The notes under the pieces: generated by a model | The model's input: the letters and a program-made list of their open reading frames with translations, nothing else | Databases searched by the model: none | Told to the model about the DNA's origin: nothing | Shown: positions 35,454-47,534 of the stretch, in pieces | Layout of the letters: every line of letters begins with the position of its first letter | Numbering within the stretch: the first letter of the stretch is position 1 | From: Silene noctiflora | Lineage: Eukaryota > Streptophyta > Magnoliopsida > Caryophyllales > Caryophyllaceae | Length of the DNA: 57,372 nucleotides | Reading direction: 5' to 3' | NCBI GenBank assembly: GCA_009801015.1 | Contig: VHZZ01000054.1 | Location: forward strand, 148,140 to 205,511 | Translations under genes and position numbers: made by a program

Positions 35454-36201
35454 TGCTGTGCAAGATACCTAATCAAGATATCCTCTCGGCATCCTGTTTT
35501 CCCATGGCAGTTCCAAGAGTTTTTTTTCCTTCTCTTCAATAATCCAATCAACTAGTTTTATTACCCATGATCCCATGAAAATACGAGTTTGTTTATGGTA
35601 TTTGACTTGAGATTTCTCTTCGTTATTATTTGTTTACAGCTATATACAAGATGGAGATAAATTTTTCAGATCTGTTCACCAAATAATTACTCCGTATTAT
35701 CAAAGTAAACGTATTCGTGTTCAAGTTTGATTTGCAGATTTAATTTTGCATAGGCATTGAATTCATTCTTCAAATTTTTATCACTGAGATTGTACAATAA
35801 CCTTTCAACATATGATTTCATATCACATGGCAGAAGGTATTGTCATGTTCTGTGTAAATGTAATACAATAGCATTCAGAAAATGTGACGACGTCACTGGT
35901 TGCCTGGTTGGTACCAAGGCATGGTCCTGAACTCGTAGAGCAACACCAAGACCAAATTATTGAACATGCATTGCTATTTTGATTCGATCATTTTCTGTTT
36001 TGAGAATATTGTGTTTTTAACTATAAAGATTGTATTTAATAAAAAAAAAAAAAAAAGGGATGAACTATCGTTAACCCTACTCGAAAGGAATGGGTGACAA
36101 TAGAATTGGAATGAAGTATTTGGGGAGCCCGGACCACAAATGGAGACAATATAGTTGGGATAACGGGATAGTATAAGTTGGTAATTGGTATACTCTATTT
36201 A

Positions 36202-36296
36202 TACCACTCTCTCCGTCCCATGGATTTGTTTACCATTTGCATTCTTTGTGAGGGTATTTTAATAAAGGTAAACAAATAATTGGGCAGAGAAAGTAG
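36202..36296. mobile_element. Stowaway-like MITE
   Basis: Left part ctctctccgtcccatgg with ttgtttacc, right part ggtaaacaaataattgggca followed by gagaaagta; imperfect inverted ends with TA at both borders. About 95 bp. Confidence 0.55.
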
Positions 36297-37045
36297 CAGA
36301 CTTGTAGTTGCAGTTTGTTCGTGTGTTAGTGTGTTACAGGTCCTTTTCTGGATTAGATATGTAAGGTTTTATGTTATTTTCTAGAGAAAGTGAACGTTAG
36401 TGCTACATTCGCCCTGAATACAACTCATGGCTATGTTTCCGAGATAGCTATGAAGGCTGCTGACTGCGGTGGATAATAGCAATTCTGATGCCAACGTACT
36501 TGGTAGCAACAAGTTCTCTCCACTTTCATGATTCCAGTTACAGTGGGTTCATCAGCATCATGGAAGGTAAATTCCTTAAATTTCTTCCCCCTTGCAGATT
36601 TTTATATGTAAATGCTTTTTGTTCTATCAGTTTGTGCATTTTATTTTACTCTGAAGTAGCTACTGTTGCGTGGACACGTAGTCTCCATAGACTCATAGAG
36701 GGCGTTTCAAATGCCAAAATTATGAGACATACTCGATTAATAACGGTTGACTTAAATGCTATTGGAAAAAAAAACTAAATGCTACAGAGTATTAATGGAG
36801 TTAATTTTGTTTTATTTTGTTTTTCGATGATGATAGAGATCAGATTTTATTTGGGGAGTTCTTGAGTTGGACATGTCCTTCATTGAAGCATGGTTGCTAG
36901 TCTTGTTTATGGTGGAAGTGGAACTTATTTGCTAACCTACGTTGAGGTAGAGCAGAGAGAATAATACTAAAGGAGAGATTAGGTAGACGGAATAAGTAAA
37001 AGAGATGCGGTAAATACATGAAAGTAAAAAGGATGATTGTTAGCC

Positions 37046-37935
37046 ACACCATTTAGGCTTACTGTTGACTCTCAAGTCTCAACATATTAGAAAAGAAGGG
37101 AGGATACTTGCTCTTGTGTGTATTCGGATGAGGTAATCTGATCATAGTAAGGTTATTGTTAGCGCTCAATTTAGTAGTTTCAACACAAACAGTTATCCGC
37201 CTCTGCATTCCGGTTTGCAAGGTAGAGGTAATGTGATCATAATAAGACCTGGTATACCTAGCACATAAATGTTCTGATATCTATTTCAATTTTTGAGGAT
37301 CAGAATTCAGAAAGTCATTGGCTCCTGCTCTAAGAATAGTTCTTCTGTAACTATCAAATATCAAACTGTATCTACAAATTACGCATTCAAAGCCGAATTA
37401 GTAGCGCTATTGCTTGATATTTTCCGAAGTCGTCTGAATTGTAAAATACATCAGGAATGCGCAAATGGCAGTACATAATGTGCTAGGTATACCAGGTCGT
37501 CCGGAAATATGCCTATCATTTTTGTGGGTCAGCTTTTTTTTGTTACGGAGTATTTGTTTATCTTAACTGTGGCGGGAACAAGTAAGCATTTAAATTTGCA
37601 CAAGGAGTCGATTGATACAACTTTTGAGGCATTTCTTAAACTGATTATGCAGAACTAATATGTGTCTGTCAACACATGGGTAAACTTGAAGGGTGCCAGA
37701 ATCTGAAAGTCATTCTGGACTCTATAAGATACGTATCTTCTTCTCGATTCCTTTGCATATATTACTGCCAGAGGTTCCAGTTAATAACAGGCATTATGCA
37801 GGACCTCACATCACCCGCAGTTGCTGGTGGCGAGATCTCGTCCACTTGAAGCTGAATGATTCCTAAATCCGGATGGGGAGGATTGGGTCGAGCTGCGCCA
37901 TTTAGTGATTTACCCTCTGTTGACATCCGGGGAAA
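37046..37935 (+). pseudogene. Relic of a second CC-NBS-LRR gene
   Basis: Two separated pieces match the intact neighbour in the same order. The piece at about 37046-37136 (gaagggaggatacttgctc, gtgtattcggatgaggt) matches 32513-32600, the linker before the NB-ARC. The piece at about 37840-37935 (atccggatggggaggattgg, ctgttgacatccgg) matches 35335-35432, the LRR end. Everything between is lost or replaced, including an unrelated inverted-repeat segment. Non-functional. Confidence 0.75.
37246..37498. repeat. 253-bp segment bounded by a perfect 21-bp inverted repeat
   Basis: Left arm 37246-37266 (gacctggtatacctagcaca plus t) is the exact complement of the right arm 37478-37498. No target-site duplication is evident. 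It lies inside the NBS-LRR relic. Could be a small MITE or hairpin-forming locus. Confidence 0.8.
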
Positions 37936-38159
37936 TTAAGAAATTAAAGTGCTGAAATTTGGTGTTTACGTAAACTTTTCTTGATGTCAGCCTAGCATGT
38001 TCTTCATTTTTTACCTGTACAGTTCATTTTTTCTTGGTAATCTTATTATATTAAGAACTTCATATGGCATATTAGCATATATATCTTTGCCTTTTATCTC
38101 GGTTCATTAAATAATTTTATTATCTTTGTAGATTAATATTGTCAGTAAGGTAAAATCGC

Positions 38160-38540
38160 TCATATATTATTAATGTGTCCACCAGGAATGCCTATGTGCA
38201 GTGACAGTGGGAAATTCGACTCTCAGAGATGGTCTCAACAGTCGATGAGGCGTGTGTGAAACTAATTCTGGAGGATCAACTAGCCAGCAATGGTCTCCTT
38301 TGCCATCTTGTTCAACGATGTAAAGATTTGTTTCGGGAGACAGGTTGGTTAGTTTGTATGCAACACGTTTACGGAGAAGCAACAGCGGAAGTGACTGGCT
38401 AGCAAACCAAGGAGTACAAGCTTCGACTTCTGTCACCTATCTTGACGCACCTATTCTTCATGAAGATCTTTTGGGAATAGCTCTTCCTCGATTAGTTCCT
38501 TAGTTTCGGGCTTTGCCCTCCTAAGTACCAAAAAAAATAA
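38160..38540 (+). mobile_element. LINE retrotransposon 3' end, RNase H remnant
   Basis: The plus strand encodes LASNGLLCHLVQRCKDLFRE and then, after a frameshift, DWLANQGVQ, the C-terminal RNase H pattern of plant LINEs. It is followed by a stop, a short tail with cgggctttgccctcctaagt and an A-rich end (accaaaaaaaataaa). The rest of the element is missing and the frame is broken, so it is a dead 5'-truncated copy. Confidence 0.65.
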
Positions 38541-38990
38541 AATCTTGGAAAGGTTTATGGCACTAAAACGAGTTTATGACCAAGTGCGGGTTTCTCTCTC
38601 TATCGCGAAACTCGTATCATACAAAATTCCGTGTGTTGGGAAAATAATATGACTTTGAGAGTGTACTTAACTACTATTACTCAGGTATGACAAGGGCAAT
38701 GCCCGGGCTTGGAATTTAATAGTAAATTAAGGCGCCACTTAATGAAGTAACTACACATATTGACGGAGTAAAGTTTAGGGGTACAACGATAGCTACTCAT
38801 AAAGTTAGAGGTACAACGTATGGTTTAAAGAGTGAAAGGGTATTACGGAAAAATCGCAAAAACACAAGGGTACTGTGTAAAAAACTTTAATTGACATAGA
38901 CAAAACACTTTGTGATTATAGAATCATAGTCAGGTTTAGGGTTACACATTGTGGGTCACATGGGCATGCCACTCGCGCATGAGATGTGCA

Positions 38991-39609
38991 TAGACCTGTC
39001 AAACGGGTCGGGCGGGTCGGGTCCTAGGTCGGGTCATACGGGTCGGGTCAGAATGCGGGTCGGGTCGAATACGGGTCGGATCAGATACGGGTCGGGTTAT
39101 ACGGGTCACGGGTCGGGTTAGGGTCAGAATACGGGTCAAGAAATAATTTCTAACGTCTTTTTTAATCTATTTTTTTAATTAAAAAAATAATTTTTAAAAA
39201 CATAAAACAAATTTAAAATTAATATTTTAATCATATTCAACGTTTACATTAATTATATTGACATAATTATTAAATTAAAGTTTTTTTAATAATTATTTTA
39301 GTATCAAGTATTGTAAAAGTGATATAAAATTGACTTTTTAGTTATGTTTGTAATTTTTAATAATAAAAAAACAATTTTTTAACAGATTTTTTCAAATATA
39401 ATATAAAAATATTAATATTTTAATAAAAATCTTGATTTATCTTTGACTCAACGGGTCGACCCGTTCGGGTCGGGTCTTGACCTTAAAATAACGGGTCATT
39501 TCGGGTTCGGGTCAAACGGATCACGGGTCGAAAAAATCGGGTTTGTAACCCTAAAAAAACGGGTCGGGCGGGTCGGGTTTTCGGGTCGGGTCGAGTTTTG
39601 ACAGGTTTA
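38991..39609. mobile_element. hAT-type MITE, inverted relative of 17882-18323
   Basis: Starts tagacctgtcaaacgggtcg and ends gagttttgacaggttta, with a perfect 8-bp duplication gatgtgca on both sides (38983-38990 and 39610-39617). Its right end, complemented, matches the left end of the 17882 element. Length 619 bp; acggg/gggtcg-rich ends and an AT-rich middle. Non-coding. Confidence 0.92.
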
Positions 39610-39649
39610 GATGTGCACCTCTAGGCCATTATTTTGTCCTCAATTAAGC

Positions 39650-39880
39650 CTAAAAGTATAAGGCCTTAAGTGGTGAGTGAAATCCCTTATAAACATATCA
39701 TAAGCCCTTTATTTTTCCGATGTGGGACAACTTTCCTTTCAATCTCTTGGCGTGTGTGGCCGAATCGCTTCAACTCGGTTATGCCACCAATTTATTAATG
39801 ACTCGAATCAAGCTAGTGATTTGAAGGAGTCGGGTACCAAATTATACTGGTTATCTACACATACATTATAGGTGTCAGAT
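39650..39880. repeat. LTR-like dispersed repeat fragment
   Basis: Contains ataagccctttatttttccg followed by atgtgggacaactttcctt, a string common in plant TRIM/LTR and promoter repeats, but no ends or duplications could be set. Classification is tentative. Confidence 0.3.
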
Positions 39881-40376
39881 CGTTACAACCATGGTGAATT
39901 ACTTTACCCTTGTTTTTTTTTTTTTTTTTTGCACTAGTAATTTTAAAAAGACTAAAATAACGTACAATAGCATTATACATCCAGTTGTATAATCCATGAA
40001 CCGAAAAAGGACTCGGCTCGATCGAATAGAAATGACCTGAATATTCAGGTTCAAATTTGTGTACGAATTTAGATACTTCATCGCAACTCCATCCACTCAC
40101 TCACCGTTATACTCGAAACAGCAACGGAAAAACAACCTCCCAAAATTCCCAATTCGTAACCTTCGGTAAACAATTTATCAACCCTAATTTATCGTTTCAA
40201 TTTCTGCATTGTAAAATTGTAATTGGTACTTCGTATAGTATTGTTCATTAATTCATTAATTCATTAATTCATACAGTAAGTAACAACTAACAAACTATTT
40301 ATCTCCAATTTTGCAGGTATTTTTTCGCATTGTTTCGTGATTTATTTACCGTTAATTTCATAGTTTTGTTTTAGCG

Positions 40377-43300
40377 ATGGTGGAAACGAGACCTTTCAAG
40401 ACGAAGTTATGTTTTCTTTATCAAAGAGGTCGTTGTGATCGTCAAACTTGTACTTTTGCTCATGGAAACAATGAACTTCATCATTTTCCGGGTTCTTTCG
40501 CCGGTATCGTGTTTTTCTCTGCTTTTTCATATGTATTTGATCGTATTATTGAGGATTTGGTTGTTTTACATTGTATTTTTCGTACTTGAATGTTGCATTT
40601 GTTGTTGGATATATATGGTTTATGTGGTTGTTGTTATGAGAAATGTAGGTTGTTGTTAGTTGTCGAATTGTGTTGGGGGTATAACCGAGTTTATGGTTGG
40701 TTGAGTTTGACCACGAGTGTATTGCAATAAATGTTATGTGGGGATCGTTTGGGCTGAGTGTAATTGTTGAGCGATGATAGGAGGATGAGTGATGAAGGGG
40801 AAGGAAAGATGAAGGATTGGTGATAGGACTAGAAGAGGCTGCAGAGGAACTCTCACTATCTTACGAGTGTGATGCATTACTTAAGGGGAGATGGGTAACT
40901 AATTGCACGGTAGCAAAGAGGGGGGGAGGGATCGTATGTACGCAACCTTACCCCTATAGTACCAACACAAAGAGGTCCGAATAACCCAGGAAGTTGCATC
41001 GAATGACTGCTCTTTCGCAATTAAGAAAAAACGCAACCAGTTTAGTGAGACATTCCTCTGTTACCACCATAACTATTTCACTCAAGATCATCCCAGTCCA
41101 AGCAAGCTCTTAGAAGGGAATGAATAGGATAAATGAGGAGTAAATTAGAAGAGTGATATGCGGGGAATCTAATTTAATGTCCGTCGTCATGTTGGGGTTC
41201 GTCTACGTCCCATTCAGTTACACTTCTTTAGCGGTTGGTCCTCTACATCCCCTTTTTATTTTCATTTGATGACAAATAAACGGACTGATTCCAGTATTGT
41301 CATGGTTATGACACCCAACCAAATGTACCTAGAATTATATGATGAGGTTGGTATCTTCTACAATGCTTATTCTACAGATTTAGTTGTCAGTTGGATACAT
41401 AATCATTATTTTATTTTTTCCGACTAACTGGAGCTGTGAATAAAAATAGAAATACCTTTTATAGGCTACTGAGTCTTTTACTTTGCTTCAAGTGTTCATT
41501 GAGGATCTTTGTATTCATTTTTCTCTTTTTTCTTTTGTGCTGATATGAGCTTTCAAACACTTCAGCGCCATTAAATAAAAATAGATTCTGTATGCATGAG
41601 TATGACTATTCGTTTTAAGCTGCTATTTACAGAGATTCTGTATGCATGAGTATGAATATTTTTGCTAACATTGTTCTCATCAGGCGAAGCATTTATTGTA
41701 GACTTGTAGGCTCCTTATTGGGAACCTTCCTTTTTTTAATACTCCTGTATTAGATGACCTACTTGTTAAGGGGTTTTCATTGGGCTTTCATGTGTGACTA
41801 CCCTCAGATTTTTGTTTGTGTACATGAAGTAAAGGATTATATACCATCGCTTTACATGTGTTGAATAAGCTCTGTAGAACTACCTCTATCGTATCTTGTT
41901 TGATGGTGAATGTGAAAGAGGTTCAGAAGAACAACCGTAATTAGCTGTCTCTTTTTACAGAGATGTTAAACTTGTCTTAAGAAATTGCCATGTTATAGCA
42001 GGACTGCAGTTGGTAAATCAGTAGGATGTCTGTCAGCTGATGGCTTTAGGCTCATCATGTGAAAAAAGTATGATGCTGGATATATCATTGCTAAAGCTAA
42101 TATTGGATATGATTCCTGGAATTGGATAATCTTTTACTCAGCCATCATCTTATATCAGTGAAACTCAGTGATGTTTGAAGGACCAGGATTCCAAATATCG
42201 AATGTTTTTCCTCAGTATGGAACAATTTCGGGGGTGCTGCTCTTATCAATCTTTTTCATGTTGATGTCAGAAGAGCTTATGGTATTTATTTGAGGAGTCC
42301 ATCTACATGTTGAGTTCCCAATGGTTTAGAATTTTCATACCAAGGAGTGCAAGGTTTTATCACAGACACGTGAGATTAGTTCAATACATTTACTGTTAGT
42401 TTCTCTATATATGAGCCACCAAGGAGACATTCATCCGATATATGATGTTTGGAGGCTTCTCTGAAGACAGGCACCCTTCTGCCTTTTATTCATTACTCTC
42501 TTCATGTATCACGTGTGCACTTCATATATGATCAGATTCACGCGTATTTGTATCTAAGCGCTATGTGCTGGTGATGTATATGTTTCCTATTGGACATGCA
42601 AAGGACGCACTATTTCTGTTCATTATTGTGTTACTGTTATCATTCCATGGGAGGGTAAGGTTGGCTTTACAGTAGTTTATGGTACTCTGCTGCTACTTGG
42701 CCTCTATCACGTGTATTTATATATACTGAATTTGCTATCCAGAGCGGCGAGGTAACAGAGGTGATGATTTGAGGAACAAGCTTGACCGAAAGCGCTCTCC
42801 TGAGGCTAGGTATTCTCCAGGAAGAGACTCAAGAGGCTCACGCGCTTTTAGACGTAAGCATGCGTTTTCTGTATTATTAATATTATTGGTAACCCTCAAA
42901 AACCTTATAAATCGGCCATGATGTTGAATGTTAATACCGTGTTTGCTATTGCATACTAGTATCTTGTACATTTTGTGGTCTAACTGCTCTCTAACCTGAA
43001 TTCAGAAAGAGTCTCAGATGAATAAATTATCTTCTGGGATAGTCTTATATTACTGGATATTTTATCAATTATGAACTTAAACGTTTCAGAGCCATCTAAG
43101 TGTCAAGGTTTTCCAAATTTCTTGCTGCTTATTATTCTACCCTTGAATCATTTGCAGGATTTAGTCCTCCACCTCCCCATAAAAGGAGGTAAGTTGTGGA
43201 AATTCATTTTCTGTTGGAGCATTCTTAGTTGCCTGGTGCTTTATTGTAACGTCTCTCTGTGTGTCAAAGATGCCATGATGGATAGATGCTACACTGGTTC

Positions 43301-46300
43301 TTCACTTGATATGGCCATACTGTGTATGTTGTTTGACATGTTTGCCTCAAAAATGAGATTTTGGAAAAAATTGAATGTTTTGATGCTGGCTTAAAAAATG
43401 TAATATTGTCATGATGTTGCTTCTTTTGTGTTCTGAACACAATGATATCCATAGCCACATTTGACATCATAGTATTTCATGCATTTCCTAGATAGTTGCA
43501 ACAAAATATATGCTGCGATCTTTACATCCTTGCATCGGTGCAACTGTGCAAGGCACTAGGACCCTACCGGTCGTTTGGGCCCCTCCTTTGCTTTATCTTT
43601 CTTCTTTTATGCAGTTACATTATTCTCTGCGCTGAAAAAGAAGCAAACACTGGTCCTTTTATGCAATTAATATAGTGAGAGGTTTTCCAATGATGTTCTT
43701 TTCAATTTGTGATGATAGAAAATATAGGACACATTTGGATATGGATGGCCATGATGACTTTCAAAGGACTTTCAGAAGTCCAGAAGGAACACCAGATAGG
43801 AACAAAGATAAGAAGTTTGTAGCCTCAGATTTCAGAAGTACTGTTCCAGAAGAGGTGTGACATGGACTTTAGTAAACATGTATTTATTTATTTTGGAACT
43901 CTCATTCCTTCTCCTGTATTGCTTTTATGTGTTAAGTTGAACGTGAAGTATATAAGCCCTATTTTCATGTCAAACTTGCAGCTGCAGCAAGTCCAATATG
44001 AAGTTGACGTGCTTCTTGACCAAAAAATTCAGCTTAAGGTTGGGTCTTCTTTCTTTGTAAACCGGAATGGTTAATTTCTGTGTTCTCAAATTTGTCTCTC
44101 CAGGTTTATGAATCGAAGTTGTGACCGCAATGTAAGGGCCTGATTCTATAAATAACCTGTGATTTTCTTATCACTTTCTTTTCATATCAATTGCTTTCTT
44201 GCTATCCCAAACATGAACCATATATGTACACTGTCACTCATTTTTTTATTCGCTCCTGTTGTTTTCTCTTTTAGTTTCGAGGGGAGGGTAGCGTGGGTGT
44301 TTAGTTGAGTGGGTATCTCACCAAAGCTATGGTAAAATTTTCTTCCTTTTCCTGTTAAGAGTTACACTTTCGCTAGATATAATATGGATTAAGGGATACT
44401 AAGGGGTGACGCCCATGTACAAAAACATATCATAGAGGTGACGACCATCTACAAAACGAAACCATGGGAGCGAAGCCTGTATATGAAAAGACACCTTGGA
44501 TGTGACACACTGACACCCATCTACAAAATGAGAGATGGATAATCATCAATAAATGCAGATGCTATAGCTGTATTGACTGTATTTTTCCGTTTTATAGATT
44601 GAGTTGGAAGAGCGGGTACAAGAAGCAGATAGTCTTTCTTCTAGAATCATGGATCTTGAGGCTCAGCTGTCGGAAGAAAAAGACAAGTTTAAAAGGTGAC
44701 AATGCTGTTTACAAGTTCTAGATCTTATTGCCTACGTACTACCTCTATATCAAATCTAAACCTATCCTCATCTTTGGAGTGATGGTTTGTAGGGCGAATT
44801 CTAAAATTAAGACGTTGATTAGAGCACATGCCCATCACTCCAGGCTGAAAGATCAAGTGAAGAAGTAAGTTCTGCCTAAATGACTCGATATTCTTGTATT
44901 TGAGAGGAGGGGATGCCGTGTTAACTGAAAATATGATCTGATGACTCTTCTAGCTAAATTAGGATTCAGAGTATAAGAGTTGGTGTTAGTTTTGCAGTCT
45001 TATACTCTCTAGTCATGCTTATCTAGGTCACAACTTCAATTTGAGGAGCTTGTGGAGGAGCTTGGTATAAATGCTACCCAAATTGATGGCAGTGAAGATA
45101 ATTTGAATGTCAATATTATTAGCGATGAGGAAATTGCAGACTTGAAGGATCCTGTAACTCTTAGGAAGAGACCGTTGACTTGTAGCATGGAAGTTCCACA
45201 AGGCAGTAAATCTGGTACCTTTCATGCTTTCAGTTAGCAGTTGAAGTTATTCAAGTAGTATCTTTAATTTAGTTTGTTTAGACAGGTCAATTTGCTAGAC
45301 TTTGGTTGTGATGACCGGATTCCAAATGTCGGTTATCTAGGAACGACCTTTCTAAATTGGAGGATAAATGCTACATACACTTGTTCCGCTTTACCCTGCT
45401 TTGAGTGAGAGCCTGCTTAAGGCAATACGAATATAAATGAAGTCTCTCGTGATATTGACGCTAATATGTTGTCATTATTAGATAAAACATTGTAGTTGAG
45501 AACTAACCTTAAATAAACAAACAATACACTTCTATTTCTTGAGATCTCTTGATTCTCTTCGATTGATTTTGGCCTATTGGATTGCAGGGAACAATGTCAG
45601 AGGACATGGAGCTAATGTTGAGGTTCCTGTTAAGAGTTCACATTTACACCTCGACAGTGGTAAAGATGCTAAATTAGATAACAAGAGAGAAGAGACTGGA
45701 CGTCCGTCTCGTGAAAGCAAGTCTATACGTCGGAAAGATGCTTCAAAGAGCTATGTATCTTCAGAGAAGGTATCATTTACCCTTTTAATTTCAACTCTTG
45801 GTTGTCTGATGCTTTCATTCATGTCCCCTCATGTTTGTACTTGCTCAATTCTGTATAACTGCATGAAATTGTGTTTCTGACTCCCATCATTTGCGATTGA
45901 AGTGAACTTATTCCTTCTCTTTTGACATGGACTAATGTTACAGTTCCTTGAAAATGTGTATGCATCATGCTTTCTAACATGTACCTGCCATGGAAGAACC
46001 TCATTTCTGGTGTCGTGACTGGAAGCTACTTAATTGCTTGGTTTACTTTGCTGAACGTAATTCCTCGCTAGTTCAACAAACTAGCACTCATCTGTGTATT
46101 TGATGTTTAGTTGAAGGATTTTACCCTCAAAGTATTATCTTGATCCAGGCTGGAGTAGGCGCATGACATTGTAGAATGTATACCTTCTAGAAGTAGATTC
46201 TGAGCTTCAGTGACTCTACTTGCTATCATAATCATCAGTCATCGCTCATAATATTATGCTGAACAAATTGTTGCTTATAAAACCTCTACTGTAGTTTATA

Positions 46301-47534
46301 TGTGTGTATTTTCTCTTGAATAGGCCAATTTTTTTCGTTCTGGGGTACCACCTACCAGTATGGCTGCTCATGCAGTTGATGACTTTGTTGAGCTAACAGA
46401 GGCAGATGACAACCCGGAGGGTGTCGAAGTTACCACTTCTAGTCAGAGTGGCATGTCATTACCAGCCCCTCCTCTTCCTTCCAAGATGCAAAATAACAAT
46501 TCGCAGGTTCGTTCATCCAAGTGCACTTTATAGTTGCATTTTCATGTCAATTGTGCACTGATTCCAATGTAGGTGCTCTCTGTTTGTCTACAATCTTATT
46601 TTAGATTCCGTTGTGTTGAGTTCTCTCATTTCCTTCTGCTGTTGTCTTGTGTGCTACTAATGAGCTTTTCTAGATTAGCCTAGATTATTTATTCTAATTC
46701 TTGGGGCTCATTTAGATAGATGGTAATTGGTAAGTGTTACTGGGGAAAGAACTACTACCCGTTTATGGGTAACCATTACGAGCATTACCATCCCTTCACC
46801 TCATTCCTCTATCCATGACCACCAATTCCACCTACTTTTCAGTGTTTTTATCTACAACCCTTAATAGTTACCCTCAATTAGGGGTGTTAATGAGACGAGA
46901 CAACTCGCGAGCAACTCGATATCGCCTCGGTCAAAGCTCGGCTCGGGCTCGGTTCGAGAGCTTAACGAGTCAAGCCGAGCAAACGCTGGCTCAACTAGAA
47001 AAGCTCGCGAGCGGCTCGAAATTGTGTGATTAGATAAGATATTGCCCATATTTTATAAAAATATTTTATCATGAATATATCTTTGTATCACACATATCAA
47101 ATGTCTCACTGATTTGCCAAAAAAATTTACATATAACCTTGGAGCCTTGTTATTGAAAATATCGGAGGGAAAAAAATCAAAAAGTTAACAATAATATATA
47201 GGCTCCATTTGAGCCCGAGGCTCGAGCTCGCATTAAAGCTCGCAAGCTTGATAACGAGCACATTTTTTTCAAGTTCGGGTAAGCTCGAGATTGGCTCGAG
47301 CTCGAGTTTTTGTTCTTGAGCACAAGCCGAGCAAGGCCAAGCTCGGGCTCGGCTCGTTAACACCCCCTACCCTCAAATTCAACCCTCAATTCAACTGAAA
47401 CGATCTAACTTTTCAGTGAATTGCAGATTTCGATAATGTTTGATTTGGATTCTCACCGTTGTGAATTAAATGTTATGCAGCATGAGAGTGACGATGAGAA
47501 TGTCAACGTAGATGAAGTAGATGCTGAACATTGA
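40377..47534 (+). CDS. CCCH zinc-finger and coiled-coil protein
   Basis: Probable nuclear RNA-binding or regulatory protein; exact role unknown. Exons: 40377-40503, 42743-42853, 43090-43107, 43159-43189, 43719-43854, 43982-44038, 44598-44695, 44793-44864, 45027-45214, 45588-45769, 46324-46506, 47481-47534. They join in frame to 418 aa. Visible: a C-X7-C-X4-C-X3-H zinc finger at residues 12-29 (C12, C20, C25, H29), an Arg/Ser-rich stretch after it, FSPPPPHKRR, a coiled-coil region about 142-240 (LEERVQEADSLSSRI, LEAQLSEEKDKFKR), a SMAAHAVDDFVE segment, and an acidic C-terminus. The plan matches the plant C3H13/C3H40-type single-finger proteins, from memory. Exon 3 is only 18 nt, and the 31-nt exon 4 is also very short; these two are the least certain exons. 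Confidence 0.85.
40504..42742 (+). other. Long first intron of the CCCH gene
   Basis: 2.24 kb with no recognisable gene. It holds a SINE-like piece (gtacgcaaccttacccc, about 40934-40955) and a short direct repeat, attctgtatgcatgagtatg, at about 41585 and 41635. The rest shows nothing I can name. Confidence 0.5.
44402..44530 (+). repeat. Degenerate minisatellite in CCCH intron 6
   Basis: About four imperfect units of roughly 35-45 bp built on gtgacgcccatctacaaaa (for example gtgacgcccatgtacaaaa, gtgacgaccatctacaaaa, gacacccatctacaaaa). Non-coding. Confidence 0.6.
46879..47369. mobile_element. hAT-type MITE in CCCH intron 11
   Basis: Starts taggggtgttaatgag and ends ctcgttaacaccccccta-like, an inverted pair. 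Flanks ccctcaat (46871-46878) and ccctcaaa (47370-47377) match at 7 of 8 bases. The ends are rich in gctcg/cgagc, the middle is AT-rich. 491 bp, non-coding; the host intron still splices in the model. Confidence 0.85.

Larger units (their letters stand above)
35454..40376. other. Intergenic with relics of an NBS-LRR and of transposons
   Basis: No intact gene. Contents: a Stowaway-like MITE (about 36202-36296), fragments of a second NBS-LRR (about 37046-37136 and 37840-37935), a 21-bp perfect inverted repeat (37246-37498), a LINE 3' end (about 38160-38540), a hAT-type MITE (38991-39609), and an LTR-like fragment (about 39650-39880). The CCCH gene promoter occupies the right end. Confidence 0.6.

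Noticed and set aside
38170..38436. 88-residue minus-strand open frame
   Set aside because: It is antisense to the LINE RNase H remnant, which explains the sequence better.
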